NCBI GenBank assembly: GCA_947259195.1
Contig: CAMYLC010000187.1
Span: 1-35,087, forward strand
Length of the DNA stretch: 35,087 nt
From: Thermoanaerobaculia bacterium
GTDB taxonomy: Bacteria > Acidobacteriota > Thermoanaerobaculia > Multivoradales > JAHEKO01
Direction: 5' to 3'
The first letter of the stretch is position 1. Every line of letters starts with the position of its first letter. The position numbers and the translations under genes are program-made. The notes beneath the pieces are model-generated. The model searched no databases. It worked only from the letters and a program-made list of their open reading frames with translations, and had not been told where the DNA came from. Shown here one piece after another: positions 23,671-31,735 of this stretch.

Positions 23671-24906
23671 ATGAACGATCAGAACCGACTTTTCGTCCTG
23701 CTTTTGACCGTCACCTTGACCTCGATGTCTTGCTCTGGGCCTTCCGACTCCGTCTCAACAGAAGGTGCCGCAGGTGCGGTAGCCGCCGGCCATCACCCGG
23801 TCGTGTTGTTGCTGATGGACGGCGTCCGGGTCGACCACCAAGGCAGCTACGGTGCACGGCCAAGCTCGACACCGAATTTGGATACGTTCGGCAGCGGAGC
23901 GGTCCGCTTCGACTGGGCCTTCGCCCAGACGCCCGACGCGGCCGCGTCGATGGCCTCGTTGCTCACCGGGCTCTACCCGACGACCCACGGTCTGGTCGAA
24001 CCCGGAGATCGACTCGTCGAGGAGGCGGGCACTCTACCCGAAGCCCTGGCTGGGGCGGGGTTGAAGACGGCGGCTTTTCTGACCAGTGGAGACGTCTTCG
24101 AGGGGCTAGGGTTGGAGCAGGGCTTCGATGTTTTCGAAGCGGGGCCGCAAGCGCTCGATGGGGCACTCGAGTGGGTCGGACAGAACAGTGAAGCGGACTT
24201 CTTTCTGGTTGTCGAGGTCGGCACCGTTCCAAGCTCTGCGCTCGACGCAGACAACGCTGCCGAAACGTATGCCGTGCAGGTCGAAGCTCTCGACAGACTA
24301 GCTGGTCGCGTTCTCGATGGTCTCGACGCAGTTGGCCTGGCTGACAAGGCAACGATCGCCGTTGTGTCCCTTACCGGGTTCGAGCTGGGTGAGCACGGCG
24401 AAGTCGGCGATGCGTCGATCTACTCGCCGGAAACCCACGTCTCGATGCTGCTGAAGAGTCCCCGACTGCAAAATGTGCGGGCAGTCGACAAGATCGTGGA
24501 GGTGATCGATCTCGGCCCGACCCTTCTCGAACTGCTGGGCGAAGAGCCAGCGGCCGAGATCCAGGGTCGGAGTCTCGTGCCGGTCATCGAGGGAGCTGGA
24601 ACGCCGCCCTATGTGGCCTTCGGCGAGTCGGCAGGAGTGGATGGACCGTACTACGCGGCCCTTGGAGGGTACCGATTGGTCCAACAGGGCGTCGAAGGCC
24701 CGAGCGAGCTCTACGTTCTGGCGGTCGATCCAGCAGAGCAGACGGATGTGGCTGCCTCTGATGAAAAGAGAGTCACGGTGCTCGAGGACCACCTTGGTGC
24801 TTGGAAGAAGATGGTCTCAGCCGCCTCCTTGGACCCCGAAAGACGGACCGAAGAGCTCGATGACGAGGCCCTCGAGCAACTCAAGAGTCTGGGCTACATC
24901 CAATAG
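23671..24906 (+). CDS. Lipoprotein-like sulfatase-fold protein, probable pseudoenzyme
   Basis: 411 residues from ATG 23671, eight bases after GGAG; an ATG two codons upstream is too close to that site. LLLTVTLTSMSC is a lipoprotein-type signal. The alkaline-phosphatase/sulfatase fold is clear: VVLLLMDGVRVDHQGSYG, STPNLDTFGSGAVRFDWAFA, SMASLLTGLYPTTHG, ELGEHG, and the ending LKSLGYIQ common in acidobacterial sulfatases. Key residues are lost: the nucleophile segment reads TPDAAASMASLL without the Thr/Ser/Cys-Pro motif, and the metal-binding S-D-H-G reads VVSLTGFELGEHG. Catalysis is therefore unlikely; a binding or structural role is more plausible. It is convergent with an intact superfamily member. 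Confidence 0.85.
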   Translation: MNDQNRLFVLLLTVTLTSMSCSGPSDSVSTEGAAGAVAAGHHPVVLLLMDGVRVDHQGSYGARPSSTPNLDTFGSGAVRFDWAFAQTPDAAASMASLLTGLYPTTHGLVEPGDRLVEEAGTLPEALAGAGLKTAAFLTSGDVFEGLGLEQGFDVFEAGPQALDGALEWVGQNSEADFFLVVEVGTVPSSALDADNAAETYAVQVEALDRLAGRVLDGLDAVGLADKATIAVVSLTGFELGEHGEVGDASIYSPETHVSMLLKSPRLQNVRAVDKIVEVIDLGPTLLELLGEEPAAEIQGRSLVPVIEGAGTPPYVAFGESAGVDGPYYAALGGYRLVQQGVEGPSELYVLAVDPAEQTDVAASDEKRVTVLEDHLGAWKKMVSAASLDPERRTEELDDEALEQLKSLGYIQ

Positions 24907-24956
24907 GCTGCTCGAGAACGCTAGGTACTGTTCCTGGTGGTGAGGCGCTGGAAATC

Positions 24957-26975
24957 TCAGCTCCGGAAGATGGAGCTGCCCACCATCTGTGCGGGCTTCT
25001 CGATGCCGAAGAACTCCAGAATGCTGACCGGCAGGTCGAGGATCGACGGCTTGGCTCGGCTGACTTTGTGACTCGAAAACAGGCTTCCCGGGACCAGATC
25101 ACGGGCCATGGAGTGATCGCCGCTCCAGGCCCAGGGGTTCAGGTCGATGGTCGCTCTGCCTGTCGCCCCGAGCACCGAGGGTGAGGAGTTGCGGTAGCCC
25201 GGGGTGTACCCGACGAGTAGCTCGGGCATCATTGGCGTGGCCTCTCCGACGTACATGTGATCTCGCCTGTAGACCTTGGCAACCGGCTGCTCGCCTGTGT
25301 CGGGATCGGCCACGGCTTGCAGCTCTTGGCTGAGTCGAGCGGTGATTCCCGGCGCTTTCGCGGCGTCGACAATACCCTGGCCCTCGCGATTCTTTAGATT
25401 GAGGTAGAGACCATTGAAGCCGACACCGTAGGCCACGGTCTGCTTCCAGTCGATGTCCGTGATGGCTGTCTCGTCCTTCTTGGCAGCGTCCGACTTGAGG
25501 GTGAGATAGCCGTTGTCGCGCAGCCAGGTGTTGAGGTGGAACTGGCGTCCGAACTGCGCGAACCCATGATCCGAGCAGATCAGGACCAGGGTCTTGTCGT
25601 CGATGGCAGGCAGGACCTCGCCCACGATCTCGTCCATCCTCTCGTAAAGATAGGGAATCCAGGAGCCGAATCGCGCATCGGACTCTCCGTGCTTCGGATG
25701 GGAGACGTCCATGTTGCGCCAGAGCATGTGGGCGTCCTGGTCGGTGGACGAAACGTAGAAGTAGAACAAACCGTCCGAGAACCGGGACCACTGGTGATAA
25801 AACAGGGCCAGCCGTTCTTCGAGAATCAGCTCGGCCTGCTTGACGTATTCCCCGTCATTGAGGATCTGGTAGTCGAAGGCCTTGGTATCGCAGGGCAGAC
25901 CCTTGGTCCAGAACGAGCCGATGTCTCGCGCGATCTCCGCCCCGAACTCTTGTGGGTAGGTGACTGGTGCGGCCTGGTTGGCCGGATCGATGTTGATCGG
26001 CGTGGCGTAGAGCTGGAAATGGGGTCGGAGCTGTTTGACGAGAAAACGGACGATCCCGCTCGCCGACCCGAGAACCGGCAGGAGATCGAACTGCACCGGA
26101 ACCCAGGGCGAGTACTCGCCCTGATTGAGAACCAGGGTCTCACCCTGAATCTCGATGCGGACGGCATCCTCCTTGGGGTCCAGGTAGACGGTGAAGGGTA
26201 TCTTGACGTTGTCAGCGAACGGGTCCTGCGAGCCGGAAGGTGTCACCAGTGAGTTGACGGGTCCCAGCAGCTGGGCTCGGACGACATTCTGGTTGATATC
26301 GACGTACTGAACGGTGCCACCCGAGATGTCCGGGTAGTGCTCGAAGGGATCCGAAGTCCAGTAGCTGAAGGAGCCGTAGGAGTCGATCAGATCCGGCGTT
26401 CCCATTCCTGCGATCCCCTTGGTGGCCGTCTCGTCAACCGGGAAGTTGGTCGGGATCTTCGAGATCCAGGCGGGGATGCCTTGCTCGGTCAGATAGGCCC
26501 AGAAAGGCTTGCCCTGTCGGAGATTGACCGGACCGCCCCCTTTGATCGGCAGGTGCATATCGCCGAAGCTGATGATTAGGTCCGGTGCGGTGTTCTCGTA
26601 GATCGAGAAGACCGGCATGTAGGTCTTCGGATCGCGGGCGATGAAATCGGCGATACCGTGGCCGCCCGGAGTCATGCCCGTGATGAAGCTCGACCAGGCC
26701 ACAGGGCTCAACGCCGGCATGGTCGTGGCCAGAGGCAGAAATGAGCCGATCTCGGCCAGCTGCCTGAAGTTCGGCGCCCGGCCAGTGTCCATCAGACCCT
26801 TGACGATCGTCGGGTCCAGGCCGTCGAAGCCGAGAACGATAGCCTTTCGGCCATCGGCGGTGCTTCGACTGCAGGAGCTCGCGAAAGGAAAGCTCGCGGC
26901 GGCTGCACTGCCGGCCAGAAGCTGCACAAAGCGCCGGCGATCTATGGGCGAGAGGATGCGGTTGTCTTGCGTCAT
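24957..26975 (-). CDS. Tat-exported alkaline-phosphatase-superfamily hydrolase (type I phosphodiesterase-like)
   Basis: 672 residues from ATG 26975, behind AGGGA. The N-terminus DRRRFVQLLAGSAAAASFPF, then ASSCS, combines a twin-arginine signal with a lipobox Cys, so a membrane-anchored periplasmic lipoprotein is likely. Metal and nucleophile motifs are intact: VLGFDGLDP (Asp51), MPALSPVAWSSFITG with Ser90 as candidate nucleophile, SSTDQDAHM, ICSDHGF and WSGDHSM. This fits the type I phosphodiesterase/nucleotide pyrophosphatase group of acidobacterial and planctomycetal proteins. The substrate is unknown. It lies next to, and opposite, the degenerate sulfatase-like gene and divergent from the mini-membrane-protein module. 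Confidence 0.9.
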   Translation of the reverse strand: MTQDNRILSPIDRRRFVQLLAGSAAAASFPFASSCSRSTADGRKAIVLGFDGLDPTIVKGLMDTGRAPNFRQLAEIGSFLPLATTMPALSPVAWSSFITGMTPGGHGIADFIARDPKTYMPVFSIYENTAPDLIISFGDMHLPIKGGGPVNLRQGKPFWAYLTEQGIPAWISKIPTNFPVDETATKGIAGMGTPDLIDSYGSFSYWTSDPFEHYPDISGGTVQYVDINQNVVRAQLLGPVNSLVTPSGSQDPFADNVKIPFTVYLDPKEDAVRIEIQGETLVLNQGEYSPWVPVQFDLLPVLGSASGIVRFLVKQLRPHFQLYATPINIDPANQAAPVTYPQEFGAEIARDIGSFWTKGLPCDTKAFDYQILNDGEYVKQAELILEERLALFYHQWSRFSDGLFYFYVSSTDQDAHMLWRNMDVSHPKHGESDARFGSWIPYLYERMDEIVGEVLPAIDDKTLVLICSDHGFAQFGRQFHLNTWLRDNGYLTLKSDAAKKDETAITDIDWKQTVAYGVGFNGLYLNLKNREGQGIVDAAKAPGITARLSQELQAVADPDTGEQPVAKVYRRDHMYVGEATPMMPELLVGYTPGYRNSSPSVLGATGRATIDLNPWAWSGDHSMARDLVPGSLFSSHKVSRAKPSILDLPVSILEFFGIEKPAQMVGSSIFRS

Positions 26976-27157
26976 GTCAGTTTCCCTGGTGCGGGGCGCT
27001 CAGAGATCACCCCAGGGAGAAGTCTAGCGATGCATTCGGGAGTTGAACAGGTCTCCAGTTCCCCGGGCTCAGCCGATCTACGGCCCGCTGTTTTCTGCCA
27101 CGGAGCTCCAAATCCTTCACAGACCCACTTGATCGGCCCATGCTATGGTCGGTTTCC

Positions 27158-27376
27158 ATGAGGAATTCAAGTGTCATTCTGCTTCTTCTCTTGGCGTTCT
27201 TGTGCCGGCCGGCGCCCGCACTTGCCTACCTCGACCCTGCTGCGGGTAGTCTGATCCTGCAGGTCATCCTGGGCGGGGTCGCCGGCCTCATCGTGCTTCT
27301 GAAGCTCTACTGGCGCCGGCTGCGCGGATTCTTCGGGCTCGCCGAGGACGGCGACGATCAGAACGATCCGGTCTGA
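27158..27376 (+). CDS. Mini membrane protein with YLDPAAGS motif
   Basis: 72 residues from ATG 27158; ATG 27140 is possible but gives a worse signal peptide. A signal-like segment (SVILLLLLAFLCRPAPALA) ends before AYLDPAAGSLILQVILGGVA, then a transmembrane helix and a basic KLYWRRLRGFF and an acidic tail. This [YLDPxxGS]-plus-helix pattern is a recurrent small protein next to phosphatase/sulfatase and methyltransferase genes in environmental bacteria, as far as I recognise. The function is unknown; a membrane scaffold for its neighbours is plausible. It precedes the methyltransferase gene by 40 bases on the same strand. Confidence 0.75.
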   Translation: MRNSSVILLLLLAFLCRPAPALAYLDPAAGSLILQVILGGVAGLIVLLKLYWRRLRGFFGLAEDGDDQNDPV

Positions 27377-27416
27377 GGCCCAGCCGTTTCCAACGCCCGC
27401 ACACCTGAAAGCTCCG

Positions 27417-28820
27417 ATGGCAGAGTACGATCCTGGTTCCTTTCGAGATCCGGAAAGCCGGGTGCTCGTGGGCGAAGGCAGAGTCTGTCGCGGACTGAGT
27501 GAGGCAGCGTTGCTCGACTGGGAAGCTCTCGAAGCGACTCGGTTCTTCCCCAGGGCGATGGCCGAAGGACGAATCGTCGAGACCACCCGCACGCCCCCTG
27601 CGGAGATCCAAGACCTCATCCACGCGCCTGCTCAGGACTGGGCGGCGATTCTCGAACATCGAAGGGTTCCATTCCTCTCGTATCCGTATGAGTGGAGCTT
27701 TGGAATGCTGCAGGACGCCGCACTCTCGCAGCTGGACCTCCTTCTGGATGCCCTCGAGGAGAATCTGATACTCAAGGATGCCTCTGCCTTCAACACCCAG
27801 TGGATCGGTTCTCGCCCGATCTTCATCGATGTAGGGTCGTTCAGGAGATTCGGACCTGGCGAGCCGTGGGAGGGGTACCGTCAGTTCTGCCAGATGTTTC
27901 TGTTTCCCCTCCAGCTCCAAGCCTACAAAGGCGTGGCCTTTCAGCCATGGTTGCGAGGCAGCATCGACGGGATCAGCCCAGAGGAGATGAGTCGGCTACT
28001 GTCAAAACGAGACCTCCTTCGTGCTGGAGTCTTGCTGCACGTCGTGATGCAGGCCCGTCTGCAGGAACGCTATGGCGGCACAGACCGGAGCATTCGAGAC
28101 GACCTTCGCAAAGGTGGGTTCAATACGGAGATGGTCCGCGCCACGGTCGTCCGGATGCGAAAGCTGGTGGCCGGCCTCGACTGGAAGGTCGGGAGATCGG
28201 AGTGGTCTGAGTACAGCGAGGAGCACAGCTACGACAACGAGGACTTTTCGCTGAAAGAGGACTTCGTCGCGGAAGTGGCCAGCCAACAGCGTTGGCGGCA
28301 GGTCTGGGACCTCGGGTGCAATACCGGGCACTTTTCGAGACTCGCCGCGCGGCACTCCGACTGTGTGATTGCGATGGACATCGATCACCTCGCCGTCGAC
28401 AGGCTCTACCGGCAGCTACGGGCCGAGAACGAGGAGAAGATCCTGCCCCTTGTCATGAACCTGGCTCAGCCTTCGCCGGGTCTCGGCTGGCGGGGAGAGG
28501 AGCGTCGCAGCCTGCTGACCCGTGGCAAACCCGATCTGACGCTCTGCCTGGCGCTCATCCACCATCTCGTTCTCACGGCCACGATCCCCATCCCGGAGGT
28601 CCTCCGGTTCCTGGCTTCTCTCGGTGGAGAGTTCGTTATCGAATTCCCGACTCGCGAAGACCCGATGGTCGAAAAACTCCTGCTGCACAAGAGCCAGAGA
28701 CACGAGGACTACAACCGGCAGGAGTTCGAGCGACATCTCTCCACAGTCTTCTCTGTCAAGAAGTCCATGAAGATCGGCTCCGGAACCCGCTACCTGTACC
28801 ACGCAACCGCAGACAGCTAG
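27417..28820 (+). CDS. SAM-dependent methyltransferase with a large N-terminal domain
   Basis: 467 residues from ATG 27417. The C-terminal part is a class I methyltransferase: VWDLGCNTGHFSRLAA (motif I) at about residues 296-311, CVIAMDIDHLAVDRLY (motif II) and a later LTLCLALIHHLVLT. The N-terminal 270 residues form a separate domain with RRVPFLSYPYEWSFGMLQDA, then NTQWIGSRPIFIDVGSFRRF, an arrangement that I associate loosely with nodulation-type NoeA-like proteins (SYPYEW pattern). It would methylate a polysaccharide, lipid or other small substrate; which one is unknown. It sits between a mini membrane protein and a membrane phosphatase, suggesting a surface-modification unit. The ribosome binding site is weak (GAAAG). 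Confidence 0.82.
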   Translation: MAEYDPGSFRDPESRVLVGEGRVCRGLSEAALLDWEALEATRFFPRAMAEGRIVETTRTPPAEIQDLIHAPAQDWAAILEHRRVPFLSYPYEWSFGMLQDAALSQLDLLLDALEENLILKDASAFNTQWIGSRPIFIDVGSFRRFGPGEPWEGYRQFCQMFLFPLQLQAYKGVAFQPWLRGSIDGISPEEMSRLLSKRDLLRAGVLLHVVMQARLQERYGGTDRSIRDDLRKGGFNTEMVRATVVRMRKLVAGLDWKVGRSEWSEYSEEHSYDNEDFSLKEDFVAEVASQQRWRQVWDLGCNTGHFSRLAARHSDCVIAMDIDHLAVDRLYRQLRAENEEKILPLVMNLAQPSPGLGWRGEERRSLLTRGKPDLTLCLALIHHLVLTATIPIPEVLRFLASLGGEFVIEFPTREDPMVEKLLLHKSQRHEDYNRQEFERHLSTVFSVKKSMKIGSGTRYLYHATADS

Positions 28821-28938
28821 GCCTATCCATCGACGGCTTTCTCCTGCGGATCGAGAGTCGTCGTCGGGTCTGAAGCAGTTTCGCTGCCTTGACAGGTTAC
28901 ATTGTCACCCAGACCATGATGTGGCATCTTGATCGCCA

Positions 28939-31494
28939 GTGAAGGAGCGAGAGAGAGAGCCGATCCGTCGGCCATCGGGATCGATTGGTGCGCTGCACCT
29001 GGCGGTGCTGGCCGCGTTAGCCGTCAGCCAGCCAGTCTTCGACCTGCTGGCTCGGCACCCGCCCTTCCTGATCGCTCACGGCGTCACCGGTGGAGATGTC
29101 GTAAGCCTGGCAGCGATCTTGGCATTCGGTCTGCCACTCGCCTTGGGTTTGGTGTTCCTGGCGCCTGCCCGGTCGCTCTCGCCATGGGCGCGAGGACTGT
29201 TTGCCGCCGCTTTCACCTGGCTGACCGCCTGCATCCTCCTGCCAGTTGTGAGCGGCATGCTGGCTGGCCCCGCCGTTGTGTCGGTGACAGTGGCGCTTCT
29301 GCTGGCCGGCGCTGTGACGGTCGCATGGCACCGCTGGTCTCCAATGCGTCTCTTCCTCACCGTGCTGACGCCGGCGATGCTGGTCTTTCCCCTGGTCTTC
29401 CTGTGGCAACCGGCCGTGCGTCACCTGATTCAGCCGCCCGAGACTGCCGATGTAGACCTCTCGTTGCCCCCAGAGACAAAGATCGTGATCCTGGTCCTCG
29501 ATGAGCTTCCGGTCAGCACGCTCATGACAGCCGAGAGACGGATCGACGCCGAGCTGTTCCCGAACTTCGCCGCCCTGGCCGAGCAGGCGACCTGGTTTCG
29601 CCGAGCATCCGCAGCCCACAGAACGACTGCCGGGGCTGTCCCCGCAATGCTCACCGGCCTCTATCCCCAGCGCTCGGGCGAGTACCCAGATGCCGTGCGG
29701 GTCGAGAATCTCTTCACCTGGTTGGCCGGGAGCGCCGACCTTCAGGTTCATGAGGAGATCACCCGACTGGCACCACCGAGCCCTCCGCAACAGGGCCAGC
29801 CGGTGGCAGGTGCTGACTGGCCCATCCTGTTCCAGGATCTAGGGGTGGCATATCTGCACGTGCTCGCACCGGCTTCCTGGCGCCAGCATTTGCCAGCCAT
29901 CGATGCCAATTGGAAGGGGTTCGTCCGGCCGAGACAGGGCCCTTCTCGAGATCGGCAGGATGCGCAGCGGGTCCGTGACTATCGGTCGTTTGTCGCCGCC
30001 ATCGAGGCCCGGGAGGGCCCACAGCTGATCTTCTACCATGCTCTCTTGCCCCACCTGCCCTGGGAGCTCCTACCCACTACCCAGCGCTACAACGATCCCT
30101 GGTTGATCACCGGGTGGGTGATCGGACAGTCTCGCTGGGGCCAGGACCCGCGGGATAGTGTGGCCGCTTATCAGCGCCAGCTTCTGCAGACCCAGGCCAG
30201 TGACCGACTGCTCGGAGAGCTCCTCGACCACCTGAAGCAGCTTGGCATCTACGATCAGACCTTCCTGGTGGTCGTCGCCGACCATGGCCTGTCGTTTGTG
30301 CCCGACTCGATTCGACGACCGACAGATCCCGATCTACTGGCGCGCGATGTGCTACCCGTGCCGCTGTTGATCAAACGCCCAGCGCAAAAGGATGGCAGGA
30401 TCGATGACCGGCGCGCCCAGGCGGTCGATCTGGTTCCCACGATCGCCGAGTACCTCGGTCTGGAGGTGCCGTGGGCACTCGATGGGCTGTCGCTTTTCGG
30501 GACCGCGGAGCACGCCCCTCAAGAGACCGCCCTCACTCGGGTCTTCGGAATCCGGGACTCCGACCTCAGGAAGGACCCGAAGCAGCTCGAAGTCGAGGTG
30601 CTGACCTGGAGGGATCGTCACTTCGGTCGTGGCGTCAATGGCCTATATGGAGCCCCGGCTGCGGCGGATCAGCTGATCGGTCAGCGCATCGACTCGCTGG
30701 AGGTCCTCGACCCCGAAGCCGAAAGCCAACCTTCACTGCTTCTCGAGTCTCCTGCGCTCTTCGAAAATGTCGATCCAGAGGGCCCATTCGTGCCCGCCCA
30801 TATCGTGGGCGAGCTGATCCTGCCGCCTGTAGCCGCCAGGGTTTTCGAGGTGGCGTCCGAACGGCCTCTGCTGGCGATCGCCATCGAGGGGGTCATCCGA
30901 GCCATGACGTGGGGTGGACTGCCGGTAGATGGGCGTTCACGGTTCAGTGCTGTGGCGTCGGAACCCGGGTTCCGCGAGGGCTTCAATCGAATCGAGGTCT
31001 TGAGTGTACGGCTCACGGAAGAGGGCGGCTGCGAGTTGTCCTCCGTTCGCACAACCAACTCCGCGGCGTTCTACGAAGATGAGCTGCGAGAGGCTAAGCT
31101 CCTGTTACCCAAGGAAGGTGACCGTTGGTTCGATGGCATCGAAGTGTTGCAGCAGGCCGATATCGAAGTTCGCGGTGACTCAATGAAGATCGACGCACAG
31201 GGTGCGGATCCGGCGCTCTTGCTGCCGCCACTCAGCCTGCCCGGTCCTCGCCGCCTGGTGCTCGCGGTGGACATCACGGTGCCAAGTCAGACCAAGTTGC
31301 GGTTCTTCTACAACACCGACGAGTTCCCGGCTGTCCATCACCATGAGCGCAGCCGCGGATACGTTCTGCGGCCTGGCCGAAATCGTGTCTTCCTCGAGTT
31401 GTCCGTTGAGAACCTGAACGGCCGCCTGCGATTCGACCCGGGCTCTGCGCCGGGTGAGTATCAGTTGCACTCGTTGGCGGTCCACGAGCCATAG
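28939..31494 (+). CDS. Membrane-anchored alkaline-phosphatase-fold (sulfatase-like) protein
   Basis: 851 residues from GTG 28939, the first possible start after an in-frame TGA at 28930; no clear ribosome binding site. About five transmembrane helices fill residues 18-155. The soluble domain follows with VILVLDELPVSTLM (metal Asp), AAHRTTAGAVPAMLTGLYP with a Thr nucleophile, YHALLPHLPWELLPT, VVVADHGLSF, and the usual GLSLFGT near residue 530. This layout matches membrane sulfatase/phosphoglycerol-transferase-like proteins of the cell envelope. An additional C-terminal domain of about 280 residues (from about 570) is not part of the core fold and is beta-rich. Substrate unknown. It follows the methyltransferase by 118 bases, likely the same operon. 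Confidence 0.85.
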   Translation: MKEREREPIRRPSGSIGALHLAVLAALAVSQPVFDLLARHPPFLIAHGVTGGDVVSLAAILAFGLPLALGLVFLAPARSLSPWARGLFAAAFTWLTACILLPVVSGMLAGPAVVSVTVALLLAGAVTVAWHRWSPMRLFLTVLTPAMLVFPLVFLWQPAVRHLIQPPETADVDLSLPPETKIVILVLDELPVSTLMTAERRIDAELFPNFAALAEQATWFRRASAAHRTTAGAVPAMLTGLYPQRSGEYPDAVRVENLFTWLAGSADLQVHEEITRLAPPSPPQQGQPVAGADWPILFQDLGVAYLHVLAPASWRQHLPAIDANWKGFVRPRQGPSRDRQDAQRVRDYRSFVAAIEAREGPQLIFYHALLPHLPWELLPTTQRYNDPWLITGWVIGQSRWGQDPRDSVAAYQRQLLQTQASDRLLGELLDHLKQLGIYDQTFLVVVADHGLSFVPDSIRRPTDPDLLARDVLPVPLLIKRPAQKDGRIDDRRAQAVDLVPTIAEYLGLEVPWALDGLSLFGTAEHAPQETALTRVFGIRDSDLRKDPKQLEVEVLTWRDRHFGRGVNGLYGAPAAADQLIGQRIDSLEVLDPEAESQPSLLLESPALFENVDPEGPFVPAHIVGELILPPVAARVFEVASERPLLAIAIEGVIRAMTWGGLPVDGRSRFSAVASEPGFREGFNRIEVLSVRLTEEGGCELSSVRTTNSAAFYEDELREAKLLLPKEGDRWFDGIEVLQQADIEVRGDSMKIDAQGADPALLLPPLSLPGPRRLVLAVDITVPSQTKLRFFYNTDEFPAVHHHERSRGYVLRPGRNRVFLELSVENLNGRLRFDPGSAPGEYQLHSLAVHEP

Positions 31495-31735
31495 CGATGG
31501 TCGCAGCCTGAGCATTTCCGAGCTGGTACAAAACCCCGTTTCAAAGTGCCCACCAGAAGAGTGCTCCGGCTACTCTAAAACTTAAAGCGATACTTTAAGC
31601 ACAATCTGTAAGCTCTTTTTTTTCAGAGGGATACGATGGAGCCGACGAGCGGACTCGCCCAATCTGCGAGACCGCGAGGTCCCACCAACGCCGTTCCTAG
31701 AACCCTCTTTTAAAAGTGGTCGTTGAGCCGCGGCC
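31495..31735. promoter_or_regulatory. Convergent AT-rich spacer with palindrome and T-run
   Basis: CTTAAAG (31581-31587) and CTTTAAG (31593-31599) are perfect 7-bp arms around CGATA. An eight-T run lies at 31616-31623, and CTTTTAAAAG near 31706 is a further palindrome. The stretch has no gene. It is much more AT-rich than its surroundings. The palindrome and T-run are not contiguous, so it is not a textbook terminator, though one function may be to end both convergent genes. Confidence 0.45.

Noticed and set aside
23671..31494. True sulfatases matured to formylglycine
   Set aside because: None of the three superfamily members has the C/S-x-P-x-R maturation motif, so sulfatase activity of that type is not supported.
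31616..31623. Textbook intrinsic terminator at the T8 run
   Set aside because: No stable hairpin directly precedes the T-run; the nearest palindrome ends 17 bases earlier and is AT-rich.
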